From Variovorax ginsengisoli (lineage in GTDB: Bacteria > Pseudomonadota > Gammaproteobacteria > Burkholderiales > Burkholderiaceae_C), in assembly GCF_030811835.1 (NCBI RefSeq), contig NZ_JAUSRO010000018.1:62001-126000 (forward strand): a stretch of 64,000 nt of DNA, written 5' to 3'. Shown piece after piece: positions 34,643-48,000 of this stretch. Each line of letters starts with the position of its first letter. The stretch's first letter is position 1. The notes under the pieces were generated by a model. It did not search any database, was not told the origin of the DNA, and saw only the letters and a program-made list of their open reading frames with translations. A program made the translations under genes and the position numbers.

Positions 34643-34782
34643 AAAAAGTATTTATGCGGCTGGTCGTCGTGCCATACGTCCTTGTATGTGGAACACGCAA
34701 ATACCTGCATCGCAGTCTGGGTGCGCGTCCGAAAGGCGCCTCTCGACGGGAGACCGCCTGGATGCGCGGTCTGATGTCATGA
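34639..34782 (+). CDS. 47-aa ORF bridging sigma factor and anti-sigma genes
   Basis: ATG 34639 overlaps the sigma-factor stop (ATGA) and has an ideal ribosome site (AGGAGG). Its stop TGA 34780-34782 overlaps the anti-sigma ATG at 34779. The product MKKVFMRLVVVPYVLVCGTR and the following Arg/Lys-rich part form a short hydrophobic N-terminus and a basic tail. It may be a small membrane peptide or only a coupling device that fixes the sigma to anti-sigma ratio. Confidence 0.45.
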   Translation: MKKVFMRLVVVPYVLVCGTRKYLHRSLGARPKGASRRETAWMRGLMS

Positions 34783-35768
34783 AGAGATCTGCACGCGAAA
34801 GTATGCCGTTAGACGAACTCGAGCGACAGGCCTGGTCCTGGCTGCGCCGGCTCAATTCGGGCGATGTTAGGGTTTCGGACGCCGAAGCCTTCAAGCGATG
34901 GTTGTGCACGAGCCCAGCGCACAGATCGATCTTTGCTGCGGCCAAAAGGGATTGGGCGCTGATCGAGCCTGCGGCTGGCAGCGTGCTGCGCACCAACCCT
35001 GAGGCCGCCGCACTTCACGAACGGGCGCTCAACGGCCCCAATCACAACCGCCGCGTCTTTCTGGGCGCAGCCGCGAGTGCGGCCGCCGTGGCGGGCGTCG
35101 CAGTACTTCATCCGCAGATGGACCTCTGGCGTCCGTTGAACGAATGGAACGCGGACGAGCGCACGGCGACCGGCGAACAACGCACTTTCGCGGTGGCGCA
35201 GCGTATTCAGGTCATGCTGAACACACAGACCAGCGTGCGTCGCCAGACCGTCGGTAGCGGGACGATCGGCATCGACCTGCTGGCTGGGGAGGTTGCGGTG
35301 GATCTCATGGATCCCGGCGAACCATTCACCGTTCTCGCCGGCGTGGGCCGAAGCCGCGCCGAGTTCGGGCGTTTCGAGGTGCGACATCTGGACGGCAGGG
35401 TGCGTGTGACCTGCATCGAAGGCGATGTCAGTATCGAGCACCCGGCAGGACGGCGGGCGCTCGAGACCGGTCAGCAGGCCGTCTACGACGGTGTTGCCGT
35501 CAGCGGTGTCGGCAGTGTCGATGCGGCCGACGTGTCGGCCTGGCGCGAGGGAGAGTTGGTGTTCCGGCAGACACCGCTGGCGAGGGTCGTGGAAGAGATC
35601 AATCGCTACCGGTCGGGCCGCGTCATGCTGATAAATGCCGCGGCGCGCAGCAAGCCGGTGAGCGGCAGCTTCGCCATCGGCTTGCTGGATGTCGCGCTGG
35701 TCCAGTTGCAGCGCACTTTCGATCTTCATGCGCAGTCGTTGCCCGCGGGCCTCCTGATTTTGAGCTGA
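34779..35768 (+). CDS. FecR-type anti-sigma factor (VreR-like)
   Basis: A 329-residue inner-membrane regulator. The cytoplasmic N-domain (AWSWLRRLNSGDVRVSDAEA, RWLCTSPAHRSIFAAAKRDW) is followed by a twin-arginine-like membrane segment (NRRVFLGAAASAAAVAGVAV), the periplasmic FecR domain (VTCIEGDVSIEHPAG) and a C-terminal STN-like part (ARVVEEINRYRSGRVMLIN). It would hold the ECF sigma factor until signalled by the STN-TonB protein. ATG 34779 overlaps the tiny upstream ORF; an in-frame ATG also exists at 34803. Confidence 0.85.
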   Translation: MKRSARESMPLDELERQAWSWLRRLNSGDVRVSDAEAFKRWLCTSPAHRSIFAAAKRDWALIEPAAGSVLRTNPEAAALHERALNGPNHNRRVFLGAAASAAAVAGVAVLHPQMDLWRPLNEWNADERTATGEQRTFAVAQRIQVMLNTQTSVRRQTVGSGTIGIDLLAGEVAVDLMDPGEPFTVLAGVGRSRAEFGRFEVRHLDGRVRVTCIEGDVSIEHPAGRRALETGQQAVYDGVAVSGVGSVDAADVSAWREGELVFRQTPLARVVEEINRYRSGRVMLINAAARSKPVSGSFAIGLLDVALVQLQRTFDLHAQSLPAGLLILS

Positions 35769-36055
35769 GTCTTTCAGGTACCGACTGTCGTGACGGACCG
35801 ATGACGTGCTGCATGCCGTCGATTCGCTCGCGTCCGCCGATGCCGCATGCGCATGCCCGCAATACCCGTGAAAGCAGGGGGAATTGAAAAAAATCTGCGG
35901 GTGAGGGCAGTCGCCGTTCGTTCTTAGCCATCGGAAAGCGCTTTGCAGGGTGTCGGTGCACGCTGTGCGAAGTGCGCAATTTCCGGAAGCATGGCTGGTC
36001 GATGCGAGACGCCGGCCGATTCGACACATCGACTCCAACATTGGCAGGAACTCAC
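35769..36055 (+). promoter_or_regulatory. Promoter/leader region of the giant tpsA gene
   Basis: 287 bp without a gene between the anti-sigma factor and tpsA. A GGAATT sequence at about 35880 followed by A-tracts could be the -35 element of an ECF-type promoter, but no confirmed consensus exists for this sigma factor. AGGA precedes ATG 36056. Confidence 0.35.
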
Positions 36056-39000
36056 ATGACGACACGTGCGCGCAACGGCAAGGATCGCCAGCGGATGCGA
36101 CAGGAGGCATGCGCATACCGAATGGTGCCGCTGGCCAGGGCCATCTCAGTGGGGTTGGTGGCAGCCGGCGCGCTGGGCCATGCCGATGCGCAGCAGGCCT
36201 TCAGCTCGGCGTGGTTTGCGAGCAAGTCCGCGATACAGAACACGGCTGCGGCCACCGGACGACTGCCCAACGGGACGCTGGCGTCCAGCCTGACCAGCCC
36301 CCAGGCGCAACAACAGCAGGCCAATGCGGTGCTGCAACGTTCCATTGACAACCTCGGACTCGCTGCGCGCTCAATCGCGGCGCAACAGGCCGCTCAGAAT
36401 GCTGCGCGCGTGGCTGCGGCTGGGGAGCCCTCTTCCGTTCCCGATGGTCTCGCAGAAGGTGGTTTGAAGGTCGATGCCAACAGCCTTACCGCGGGCTGGC
36501 TCAATGCCAACGCTCCCGTGCAATCGAACGCTGACGGACGCACCCACGTGGCGGTCGAGCAGACCGCCGACAAGGCCATCCTGAACTGGGAAACCTTCAA
36601 CGTGGGCAAGAACACCACGGTCGACTTCCAGCAGCAGAAGGACTGGGCCGTGCTCAACCGGGTGAACGATCCCAACGCGCGCCCCAGCCGGGTCCAAGGC
36701 CAGATCCATGGCGACGGGACCGTGCTGATCGTCAACCGCAATGGCATCGTCTTCAGCGGTGTGAGTCAGGTTGACACGCGCAACCTGGTGGCCGCCGCCA
36801 CCGACGTGGACTTGAGCCTGTTCAAGGCTAACGGAATTTACACCCTTGGCACCGGCAATACCCCGACCTTCAAGGACGCCGTTGGCAAGGTCGTTGTGGA
36901 AGCCGGCGCCCGCATCACCACCCCGGAGCCCGCCTCCGGTACTCAGAGTGGTGGCTACGTGCTTCTGCTGGGCAATCAAGTCAACAACGCCGGTGAGATC
37001 ACCACCCGCAAGGGCCAGACCGAACTGGCTGCTGGCGACAGTTTCCTCATCCGCAAAGGCGTCGCCACCGATACCAACACCGCCTCCACCACCCGCGGCA
37101 ATGAAATCGCCCCGCAGATCGACACCAGTCTCACCCCCGGCCAGGTCGCGAACGGCAACACCAAGGACGGTAGCACCGGCAAGGTCGTCAACACCGGCCT
37201 GATTCGGGCCCGGGAGGGCGACATCACCCTGGCGGGTCATGACGTGCAGCAAAACGGCGTGGCGGTCTCCAGCACCACCGTCAACACCCGAGGCACTATC
37301 CATCTGCTCAACTCGGCCAGTGACGGCACGGGGCAGGTCACCCTCGGGCCAGACGCCCTCACCGCCATTCTGATCGAAGACGACGGCAAGACCACCGCCC
37401 TGGACAGCCAGCGCGACGCCCTCATCAAGGAGTCGGCCACCCAGGATGCGTTGCGCACCCGCACCGGCGGCTTCGACAACCTCTCCGTGCTGAGCGACCG
37501 TCGCGATCAATCCCGGGTGGAAATCGTCACCGGCGGCACCGCCAAGTTCCAATCTGGCAGCCTCACCGTGGCCACTGGCGGGCAGATCGCCGTCAGCGCC
37601 GGCCAGCGCAGCTTCGTCGCCGAGGGTGCCCAGCTCGACGTTTCCGGCGCCGTGGGCGTCAACGTCGCCATGGAAAGCAACAGCGTGCAGGTCAACGTGC
37701 AGGGCAATGAGCTGCGCGACTCGCCCCTGAACCGCAATGCCGCCACCCTGTTCAACGAGAACGTCTGGCTCGACCGGCGAGAGCTCACCCTGGTGTCTGC
37801 CGGCACGGGCGGCTACACCAGCGACCGCTGGTACAGCGCCGGTGGCCTGCTCGAGGTCAGCGGTTACCTGGGCCTGCAGGGCCACGGCATCGGCGAATGG
37901 GCGGCCCAGGGCGGCACCGTCACGCTCAGCGGCAAGGAAGTCGTCACGCAGCAGGGCTCGGTGGTGAACCTGGCCGGCGGCAGTCTCGACGTGCAGACCG
38001 GCGTGATCCGCCAGACCTGGCTACGCGGCAGCGATGGGCAGATGTACCGGGCGGACAAGGCCCCGGCCGACATGCTGTTCACGGGCGTGACCACGGGTTA
38101 CGACGCCGAACACGCCCGCTGGGGCGAAAACACCACCGAACACTTCTACAGTCCCATCATTGCGCCGCAGCAGCGTCTGGAAAACGGCTACACCGTGGGG
38201 CGCGATGCGGGACGGCTTCAGATCGACGCGCCCACCTCCAGCTTCGAGGGCAGCATCGTCGCCACCGTCTTCAATGGCCAGCGCCAGGCCGGCGCACGCC
38301 CTTCCGGCGTCACCGATGGCTACAAACTGACGCAAACCACCGTCGCACTGCCGGGCACGCTGGCGCTTCAGAGCTATGGCGTCCTCGGTAACGTGCCAAC
38401 GGTCTTGGCCTCGGACACCCAAGTCACCTTCAGCAACGACAAGGCGCCCGCTGATCGCACCGGCACCAGCTGGTTCAACGCCGACGCGATCAGCAGCTTC
38501 GGCCTTGGCGGCCTCACGGTGTGGTCGACCAAGGGCATCGCCGTCGCCGATGCCTTGACGCTGGCACCGGGCGGCAAGGTCGATTTCGCTGCGCCGAGCG
38601 TTGACGTCTATGCCAATCTCACGGCGCGGGGCGGCAGCGTGTCCCTCGGCAGTCTTGCCGGTTCGATCGGGCTGATCGATGCCAATGGCGCGGTCCATAT
38701 CGGGCTGCATACGGGGGCCACGATCGACACGCGTGGCTTGTGGACCAACCTGCTCACCGATCCCGACGCCGATCCTTGGCGTCTGGCCTTCATCGACGGC
38801 GGCGGGGTGTCGCTGAAGCTGACCGGCGGGGACAATACGCAGACAACCAACTCCGGCGACGTGACGCTGGAGACGGGTTCGCGGATCGATGCCTCCGCCG
38901 GCGGCGCCATCCTCGCCAATGGCAAATTCACCGGCGGCAAGGGCGGCGACATCACGCTGGCGACCTTCGACTGGAACGACAGTTCCCATCAATCGTCGCG

Positions 39001-42000
39001 ACTCGCCGCGACGCTGACATTGGACGGCACACTGGCCTCCTATGGTTTCAGCAAGGGCGGCGCGCTGACGATTCAGACCGGCGGGACGGTGACGATCGGT
39101 GACCAGGCGGTCGATCTCTCCTCGGGGCAACTGCCGGCGGGCGTGGCCGCGCCCTACGACCTGACGCTGGTCCAGGACTACAACGTGGCGGCCGGAACGC
39201 CACTGCCAGTTCAGATGACGCGATACTATGCGCCGGGTACGTCGCTGCTCGATCAGGCGATGCCAGCCAGCAATGCGAGCGCTCTGGTAGTGGCTTGGTC
39301 CGGATTTTTTGCCAACAACGCCACCGTCGGCGCGTGGACCGACATTCCGGTCGCGATGACCTATCGGTCCGGCGGAAGTACGGTATCGGTATCGAAGGGC
39401 GGCACGATTCCGGCCGGTGTGAACCTTGTTTCCATCGAAACCGCGGGACTGACCGTAATGCCGGTCGTCCAATTTCCGAGCAGCGTCTTCGCCTCCCTCA
39501 AGGATCAGTTCAGCTCGTTCACGATCACCTATGCGGTGGGTTCGACATACACGGTCGATGTAGCCGTGTCGGCCGGCACGGTCATTTCCGCTGGCACGAC
39601 CTTGCAGCAGGCGGCGTCGGTGCAGGCCCCCCTTCAACTCGATCCCGGCGTTTTCGGCTCTGGTTTCTCCAAGTACGCGGTCAATGGCGGTCACGGGGTC
39701 TTCGTCAGCGATGGCACCAAAGTGGATGTGACCATGCCGGTCTACCAGCTTTCGGCCTCGGCCTCTCGGTTGGCGACCGGCGGCGATGTCGCGCGCGCGG
39801 TCGATCTGGTGCTGCCGATGCTCTATACGGAAGATCCGATCCACGGCGAGCTGACCCAGCGGGCGGGCGCCAGCGTCGCGCTGGCTGGCAGCGAAATCAC
39901 GGTCGGCAGCGGCGCCAGCCTGACGGTCGACCCGACGCAGTCGATCCGCCTGACTGCGTCGAACTCGATCGTCGTGAACGGCGACCTGGTGGCACATGGC
40001 GGCACCATCGCCTTGCTGCCCGATCTCACCAGGGCTGCGTCCAGTTTTGACAATGGCGTGCTGTGGATCGGCGAGAGCGCACTGCTCGACGTCTCTGGCG
40101 AGGCGGCGATCGCCGTCGACAGCCGGGGGCGTCGCTACGGTTTTGCGCAGACCGGCGGCTCGCTCCTGATCGGGTTGGAGAGCAATACCTCGACTCCCGA
40201 CGCCGTCGGGAACTGGTCGACGCTCAAGGCGATGGGGACGCCGGTAGTGATACGGCCGGGTGCGCGACTTCTGGCCAACGGTGCCGCCGCGACGATCGAT
40301 GTCGCGCAGGCCGATGGCTTGTCCGGTGCGGCCGCTCAGGTCGCGCTGGCCGGTGAGGGCGGTCTGATCCGCATCGGATCGACCAAGAGCATCTTCAATG
40401 ACGGTACCCTGGAGGCGCGCTCCGGCGGCGCCAACGCTGCCGGTGGCACGCTCAATCTCGTGCTCGAAGTCGGTACCGTCCTCAATCAGTCCGGCCAGCC
40501 GATGATCGATCCGGCCGGGCGCATCATTACATTGACTCAAAGCGACGTCGCGTCGGGTCTCGCCGCCGACCTGACGCCAGCGAATGCCGCCGGCTTGCCA
40601 ACCGGCCAGGCGCAGATCAGCGCCGATCGGGTCGCCGCCGGCGGGTTCGGCACGCTCGACCTGTGGTCGCGCAGCAAGTTCGTCTTCGATGGTGACGTCT
40701 CACTGAATCTGCCGAAGTCGCTGTTGCTGCATCGCGGGATGCTCACACATACCGAGGCAGCGTCGAGTGTCGTGCTGTCTGCGCCCTATGTGCTTCTGGA
40801 TGGAGCGGCGACGATCAAGGACGGTGCGGCGATAAACCTGGATGTCGGGGCTACCAACGCCGGCAGCCTGACAATCTCCGCTGCACTGATCGATGTCGAT
40901 AAATCAGTTTACTTCGGTGCATCGTCTTCGTTCGGTGAGGTGCAGGATCTCGGCTTCGCTCATGTCGCATTGAAAAGCAGCGGCGATCTTCGCTTTGCGG
41001 GCCACAAAGTTCTGCGCGATGCGTCGTTCGATCCTACCGATCCGGCCAGCTATACGAACCTTCCTGCTGGACTGTATTCGGGTGGGGCGGATTTCACCAT
41101 CACTGCCTCGCAGCTCTATCCGGTCACTGGCGGGGTTGGGGTGATACAGGTCGGTCCGAACGAGAACCCGACCGCCGGCGATCCAAACTGGACGTTGACA
41201 ATCAACGGCCTCGGCGACAACCCCGCCGTACCGCTGTCGGCGTTCGGATCGCTCACCGTGAATGCGCCGACGATCCACCAGAATGGCATCGTCCGAGCGC
41301 CGCTCGGGACGATCGCGTTCGGCAAAGGAAACTACTCCTATTACGACACCGGTGGCAATAAGCAATATGTCTCGCACGTCACGCTCGGCGCCGGCAGCAT
41401 CACCTCGGTCAGCGCCGAGGGGCTGACAATGCCCTATGGCGGCACCGTGGATGGGCTGTCCTGGCTCTATGAGGGGCAGGCTGTGTCGTTTGCCGATCTG
41501 GCGACGCTCAACAGCGGCATCAGCTTCAACAGTGCAACGCTGACAGCGCAAGCGGGGTCGCTGATCGACGTCTCCGGCGGAGGATTGCTGACTGGCGCCG
41601 GCTTCGTCGCCGGGCGCGGCGGTTCGGTCGACGTGCTGCACACCGCGCTGGCCAACGCCAATCCGGCCAACACCTACAGTAACTCGAGCTCACAGGTCTA
41701 TGCGCTGGTGCCCGGCAATGCATCTGCCTACGCGCCAGCGACCGCCGACGCCACCACGCCAGCCATCGGCCAACAGATCACGTTGGACCACGCGGTCGGC
41801 GACCTGCCGGCTGGCACCTACACCTTGATGCCGGCGACCTATGCGCTGCTACCGGGCGCTTATCGCATCGAACTCGGGACCAAGACAACCCTGACCCAGG
41901 ATGCGGTCCGACTGACCAACGGCTCCTATGTCGCCACCGGCATGCTTGGCACGGCCCATACGGGCTTGCGCGACTCCTTGGCGACAAACGTGACCATCAC

Positions 42001-45000
42001 CCCGGCGGCCGCGGTTCGCAGCTATTCGCAATACAACGAGACCAGCTACAGCCAGTTCGCCATCGCCAATGCCGCCACCTTCGGCGGCGTTACCTCGCGC
42101 CTGGAACGCGACGCCTCGTCGATCTCGATCGACTTTGGCCCGAACACCGGCAATGTGCTCGATTTCGAAGGGCTCGCCGACCTGACCGCCGATGAGGGTG
42201 GAAAGGCCGGCACCCTGTTCGTCGGCACCAGCAGCAGGCTGAACCTCCCCACCTCAATCGAGGTGCGGGCTGAGGGATCCGCCGCGACTGCCGGTATGGC
42301 CTCGGTCACCGCCGAGGACCTGTCGCGCTTCAATGCCGGCACGCTGGCCCTCGGTGGCCGCTACAGCCTTACAAACGCGACGAACAACCAATCGACGGGT
42401 TTGGCGTCAGGGCCTGAGGTTGTCTTCTCCGCCGCTTCCGACAGCACGGTCCTGCGCGCCGGCGCCGCTGTTCATGCCGGGCAGGTGTTCGTGTTGGCCA
42501 AGGACGCGGTCACCGTCGAGAGCGGTGCGACGATCGACACGCGGCAGGGAGCTACCAACCTGCTGGATTCCTCACTGGGCTACGTATTCAATATCTCGTC
42601 GCCCCAGAATAATCAGGGCAGCAGCGCCATCCTCGCTGTCGGCAATGGCCGACTCGATTTCCTCGGCGCGGCGAGCGGCACCTTGCCCAGCAGTATCACC
42701 ATTAAGGACGGTGCATCGCTGCTGACGCGCGGCACCATCGCGCTATCAAGCAGCGGCGCGCAGACGCTCGGCGACGTCAATCTTGAAGCGCGCTATCTGG
42801 CGTTGTCGACCACCGCCTTCAACATCGGTACAGCGCAAAGCCTGGCTGCCGGCGGCAGCACGGGCGGCATCGCCCTCACCCAATCGATCATCGATCGACT
42901 GCTCGGATCGGGCACGCCGCTGGAGCAGATCACGCTGGCGGCCAGCCAGTCGATCAATTTTTACGGCAATGCCGCCATCGATCTGACCGATCAGGCTGGC
43001 GTCGCGCCGACATTGGTGCTCAATACGCCCGCGCTGTACGGCTGGGGGGGCGCCTCGGATCAGGCTTCGATCATCGCCGATACGGTGGTGTGGAGCGGGG
43101 TGTCCAGCGGCTTTGGCGTGCCGGGCAGCCCCTTTGTCAGCGCTACGCCCGGCGCGGTGACGGCGGGCGGTGCCGGCACCGGTTCCGGCAGCCTGAGCAT
43201 CAATGCCCGCAACATCGTGTTCGGTTACGCGCCCGGCGCTCGTAGCCAGGACCAGACCGCACTCCACCGGCTGACGCGCGGCTTCTCGACGGTGAACCTC
43301 GTCGCCAGTGACAGCATCACCGCCAACAATCGCAACACGCTCTCGGTCTATGCCTCCGGACCGAATCGCGGAGCGGTCTTCGACCCAGACACCTATGTCG
43401 GCCAGGGCGGCACGCTGAACCTCGTCACCCCGCTTCTGACCGGCGATGCCGGCTCGTCAATGGCCTATCGCACCGGCGGCGGTCTGACCGTCAGTGCGCC
43501 GGCGGCAGGCGCCGCTGCGACCGCGTCCGTCACCGCCCTCGGTGCCGACATCCAGCTGTTCGGCAACCAGGTCAGCATCGACACTGCCGTGGCGTTGCCG
43601 AGCGGCCGGCTGTCCATCACCGCCGACAACGGCATCACGCTCGACGGGCGCGCCGCCATCGACCTGGCCGGCCGGACAGTGCATGCCTTCGACGTTACCA
43701 AAGAGAGCTGGGGCGGCGATCTGCTGCTGGAAACCACCCATGGCGCCATCACCCAGGCGACCGCGTCCAGCATCGACGTGTCGTCGACGAGAGGTGAGGC
43801 CGGATCGGTCACGGTCACGGCGACCGGCGTCGGCGGCACCGTAGACTTCGCAGGCAGCCTGGCCGGTGCCGGCGGTCAGGGCCTGGCCTCCGGCAGCATG
43901 GATCTGCGCGTCACCAGCCTCGACGATTTCACCCGCTTCAACCAGAAGCTGAACGCCGCAGGGTTCTTGGAGGCGCGCAGCTTCGTGATCAAAACCGGCG
44001 ACCTCACCATCGGCGACGAGGTGCGCGCCAAGACCGTTGCGATCTCGGCCGATGGCGGATCGCTCACCGTCAATGGCCGGATCGATGCCTCGGGGACGAG
44101 CGTTGGCAGCATTTCGCTGGCCGCACGTGACGACCTGACGCTGGCCTCTACCGCCGTGCTCGACGTCCATGGCACGACCCTCGCCGTCGATGGTCGCGGC
44201 GCGCCAATCGAGGCCAACAACCGCGGCCAGATCGAATTGACTGCAAAAGCCGGCACGCTGCGTCTGAATACCGGCGCGACGCTGGACCTGTCGACGCCGA
44301 GCGGCGCTTATGGTCAAGTCGTGCTCAACACGCCGCGCACGGGGGAGACATCAGGCGACATCCTGATCGCCGCCGCCGGCCCGCTCGCGATCAAGGGCGC
44401 AGCCAACATTGCGCTCGACGCGTTCTGGACCTATGCGCTGCCGGGCGGCAGCGTGATCACCCAGACGACGCTCGATGGCTACGATGCGGCAAACACCAGA
44501 TTCATCAACGCAGCGCTCGGCAATGGCGCGCTGCAGACCCGCCTCGCCGGTCTCAAGACCTATGGCGACGCCTTCCACCTGCGGCCGGGCGTCGAGATCG
44601 CATCGACCGGCGACCTCTCCACCTCGGGCGATCTCGATCTGTCGGGCTATCGCTACGGTCTCAATGCCAACCGAGACGCAAGCTCGGCCACCTATGGCGC
44701 CGGCGAGCCGATGGCGCTGGTCATCCGCGCCGCCGGCACGCTCACTGTCAAAGGCAGCATCTCCGACGGGTTCGCCGGCACGCCGGGCATTCCGGGAACG
44801 CCCAATGTCTATGGCGGCGTGGTGAATATTCCGGGGACGTTCGAATCTGACGGCGCAGGCGGGTACTACAGTTTCGACTACAACACCCAGTACTACATGG
44901 CCACCGATTGGGTCGTTCCCAATACCCCAAGCTATGAGTACGGACTTTACCTCGGTAGCGGATCCTACAATCCCGGAGATACCGTCAAGGCCGGAACCCC

Positions 45001-48000
45001 CTTCTATTTGGGGGAACTCTATATAGACCCCGGTGTCACGTTGCCAGTTCTTGCAGCTACGTTCACTGCCGGCATGCCCGACGTCCCGGGAAAAAGCGGC
45101 GCAACGGCCGGGGCTGTCATGCAAGCGGCGGGCACGCAAAGCGCTTCGTTGCGGCTGGTTGCTGGCGCCGATCCGGCGTCTGCGGATCAGCGCACGCTCG
45201 TCGCCGCCTCGGCGCTGCGGGCGGTAGGCCCCGGTTATGGCAGCTTGGTGCTGGATGCGCCGATCACCACAGATCCGTCCACCGGCCTTGAGGTCGCGTC
45301 GGTACTCCGCACCGGCACCGGTTCGCTCGACCTGCGTGCCGGTGGAGATTTCCGGCAGAACTCGCTCTACGGCATCTACACCGCCGGTACCCAGGTCGCC
45401 GGTACCGATACTTATAACAAGACAGCTTCGGACACCCAGCGCATGTACTTTGTCGATCACGGCGGCGATGTCACCGTCAGCGCTCAAGGCGATCTGCGTA
45501 GCTATACAGCCTACGATCCCGCAGGTGGTGAATTCAACAGCAGCGAACCTTCCAACTGGCTGTGGCAGCAGGGTGATTCGTCACAAGGCGAGGTCACGGC
45601 CTGGGGCATCCATTTCGGCGGCTTTGCCGGAATGGGTGCCCTCGGCGGCGGAAACGTCCACATTCATGCCGGCGGCGATGCCGGCTCCACCAGCAGCTTC
45701 AGTGTCAAAGACAATTCTGGGTATCTGCCTACATCGGACGACTCCTTCAATGTCGTGGTCGCCAGCAGCGGGTATGTCGCGGGCGCAACGCCGAGCCAAT
45801 TTGGCGGCGGCACCCTGCAACTGGATGTCGGCGGCCGCATCAACACCGGCGTTTATACGAGCGGAGGGCTCGCCGACAACTTGGGAGTCGGTACCGGCGC
45901 CGTGATCAATCTGCGCGGTGATACCACGATCGATGCCGGATCGATCGGCCAGCTCGTGACCAGTGGCTACGGCCTGCGCAATACCGTCAGTTCGATGGCG
46001 CCCTACGACCCGCGTGCCGCAGACACCACGCGGCCTCGCGACCGCACGTTTTATACGCCGCTGCGGCTGGTAACCGGCGATGGCAGCATCACGGTTCATT
46101 CCCGTGGCACTGCCGCAGTCCTCACCGCAACCGACCCGTCTCCGGACGGCATATCCCTCTGGACCGACCGCAGCGGCTACACGCTGTTTTCGGCCGGCGG
46201 AAGTCTCAGTCAACTTCCGGTGGCGGGTGCCGGTTTTTCCAATAGCGACAATCTGAGCTTCGATCCGGCGAACTTCACGGCCATCGCGCCGTCCGGTTCG
46301 ATCACAGTGGGGCTCATGCTGTCTCCCAGCAGCACCGGAAGTCTGGAACTGCTGGCCGGCGACAGCCTGTTCGGCACAGCCATCATGACCAGCGGACCGA
46401 CGGCGACCGATCTTCATGCCGGCGACCGCGATCCGATCCGTCTCTATGCCGTGGCCGGCGACGTCATTCTGGCGGTCGGTAACTATGACAGCAACAACAC
46501 GGGGTCTGATGCTCCCCAATTGCTCGCTGCGAAGCCCGTGGTGATGCGGGCCGGCCGCGACATCCTCACCAATGCCTATATCCTCAACAACGATCCCACC
46601 GATGTGTCCGTCATCTCCGCCGGGCGCGACATCCTGAACTCCGTCATCGGAATCTGGGGGCCTGGCCAGCTCGAGGTCTCGGCTGGCCGTAACGTCTATC
46701 AGAGCGACCAAGGCAGTCAGTACCTGAACGACAAGGGCTCGATCATCTCGTACGGCGCCATCGTCACCGGCGACACGCGGCCAGGCGCCTCGATCGTGGT
46801 GTCGGCCGGCGCAGGCGCCACCGGGCCAGACTATGCGAAGCTGGCACAGCTCTACCTCGATCCCGCCAACCAGGCATCGGCGGGCGCGCCACTCGTCGAC
46901 CAGCCCGGCAAGGTCGCCAAGACCTATCAGGACGAACTGATCGCCTGGCTCAAGGAGCGCTTCGGCTATGTCGCCAAGGACGGTGCCGATGCCCGCGCCT
47001 ATTTCGCGGCGCTGGCGCCGGATCAGCAGAACATCCTGCTGCGCGAGGTCTATTTCGCCGAACTGAAGGCGGCCGGGCGCGAGTACAACGATCCCACAAG
47101 CTCGCGCTACGGCTCCTACCTGCGCGGGCGCGCCGCGATCGCCGCGCTGTTTCCGGCCGACCAGACCTACGACGGTGACATCACCATGCTCACCTCCTCC
47201 GCGGCGCTCGGTCCCAACGTTCGGCGCGGCGGTGGCGTCCGGACGCTGTTCGGCGGCGACATCCAGATGCTGACGCCAGGTGGTAAACAGATCATCGGCG
47301 TCGACGGGCAGGTGCCGCCCTCGACGGCGGGCGTGGTGACGCAAGGCGCTGGCGATATCTCTCTGTATTCCCAGGACTCGATCCTGCTGGGTCTGTCGCG
47401 CATCATGACGACCTCTGGCGGCGACATCCTCGCCTGGTCCGCGCAGGGCGACATCAACGCCGGTCGCGGCAGCAAGACGACGCAGATCTACACGCCCCCC
47501 AAGCGCGTCTATGACGCCTACGGCAATGTCACGCTGTCGCCGCAGGTGCCATCGTCGGGTGCCGGCATCGCGACGCTCAACCCGATTCCAGAAGTCCCGG
47601 CGGGCGACATCGACCTGATTGCCCCGCTCGGCACCGTTGATGCAGGGGAAGCGGGTATTCGCGTGTCGGGCAACGTCAACATCGCCGCGCTGCACGTGGT
47701 GAATGCCGAGAACATCCAGGCGCAGGGCCAATCGACAGGCTTGCCGGCCGTAGCGGCGGTCAACGTGGGTGCCCTGACCAGCGCCAGTGCGGCCGCCAGT
47801 TCGGCGGCCATCGCGGCGCAGGAGACGGTGCAACGCGCCCGCGAGGAAGCACGTCAGGCGCAACCCTCGGTCTTCACGGTACGGGTGCTTGGCTTCGGCA
47901 ACGAGCCGATGGAGGGCGGGGAAAAAGCGCCACCGTCGCCGCCAGAGCTCAAATCCGATGGAGGGTCGTACCAACAAGCCAGTCCGGTACAGATTGTCGG

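Noticed and set aside
38021..40540. 839-codon open frame on the minus strand inside tpsA
   Set aside because: It is antisense to the intact TpsA frame, lacks any family motif and reflects high-GC codon bias. The same holds for 45581-48070.
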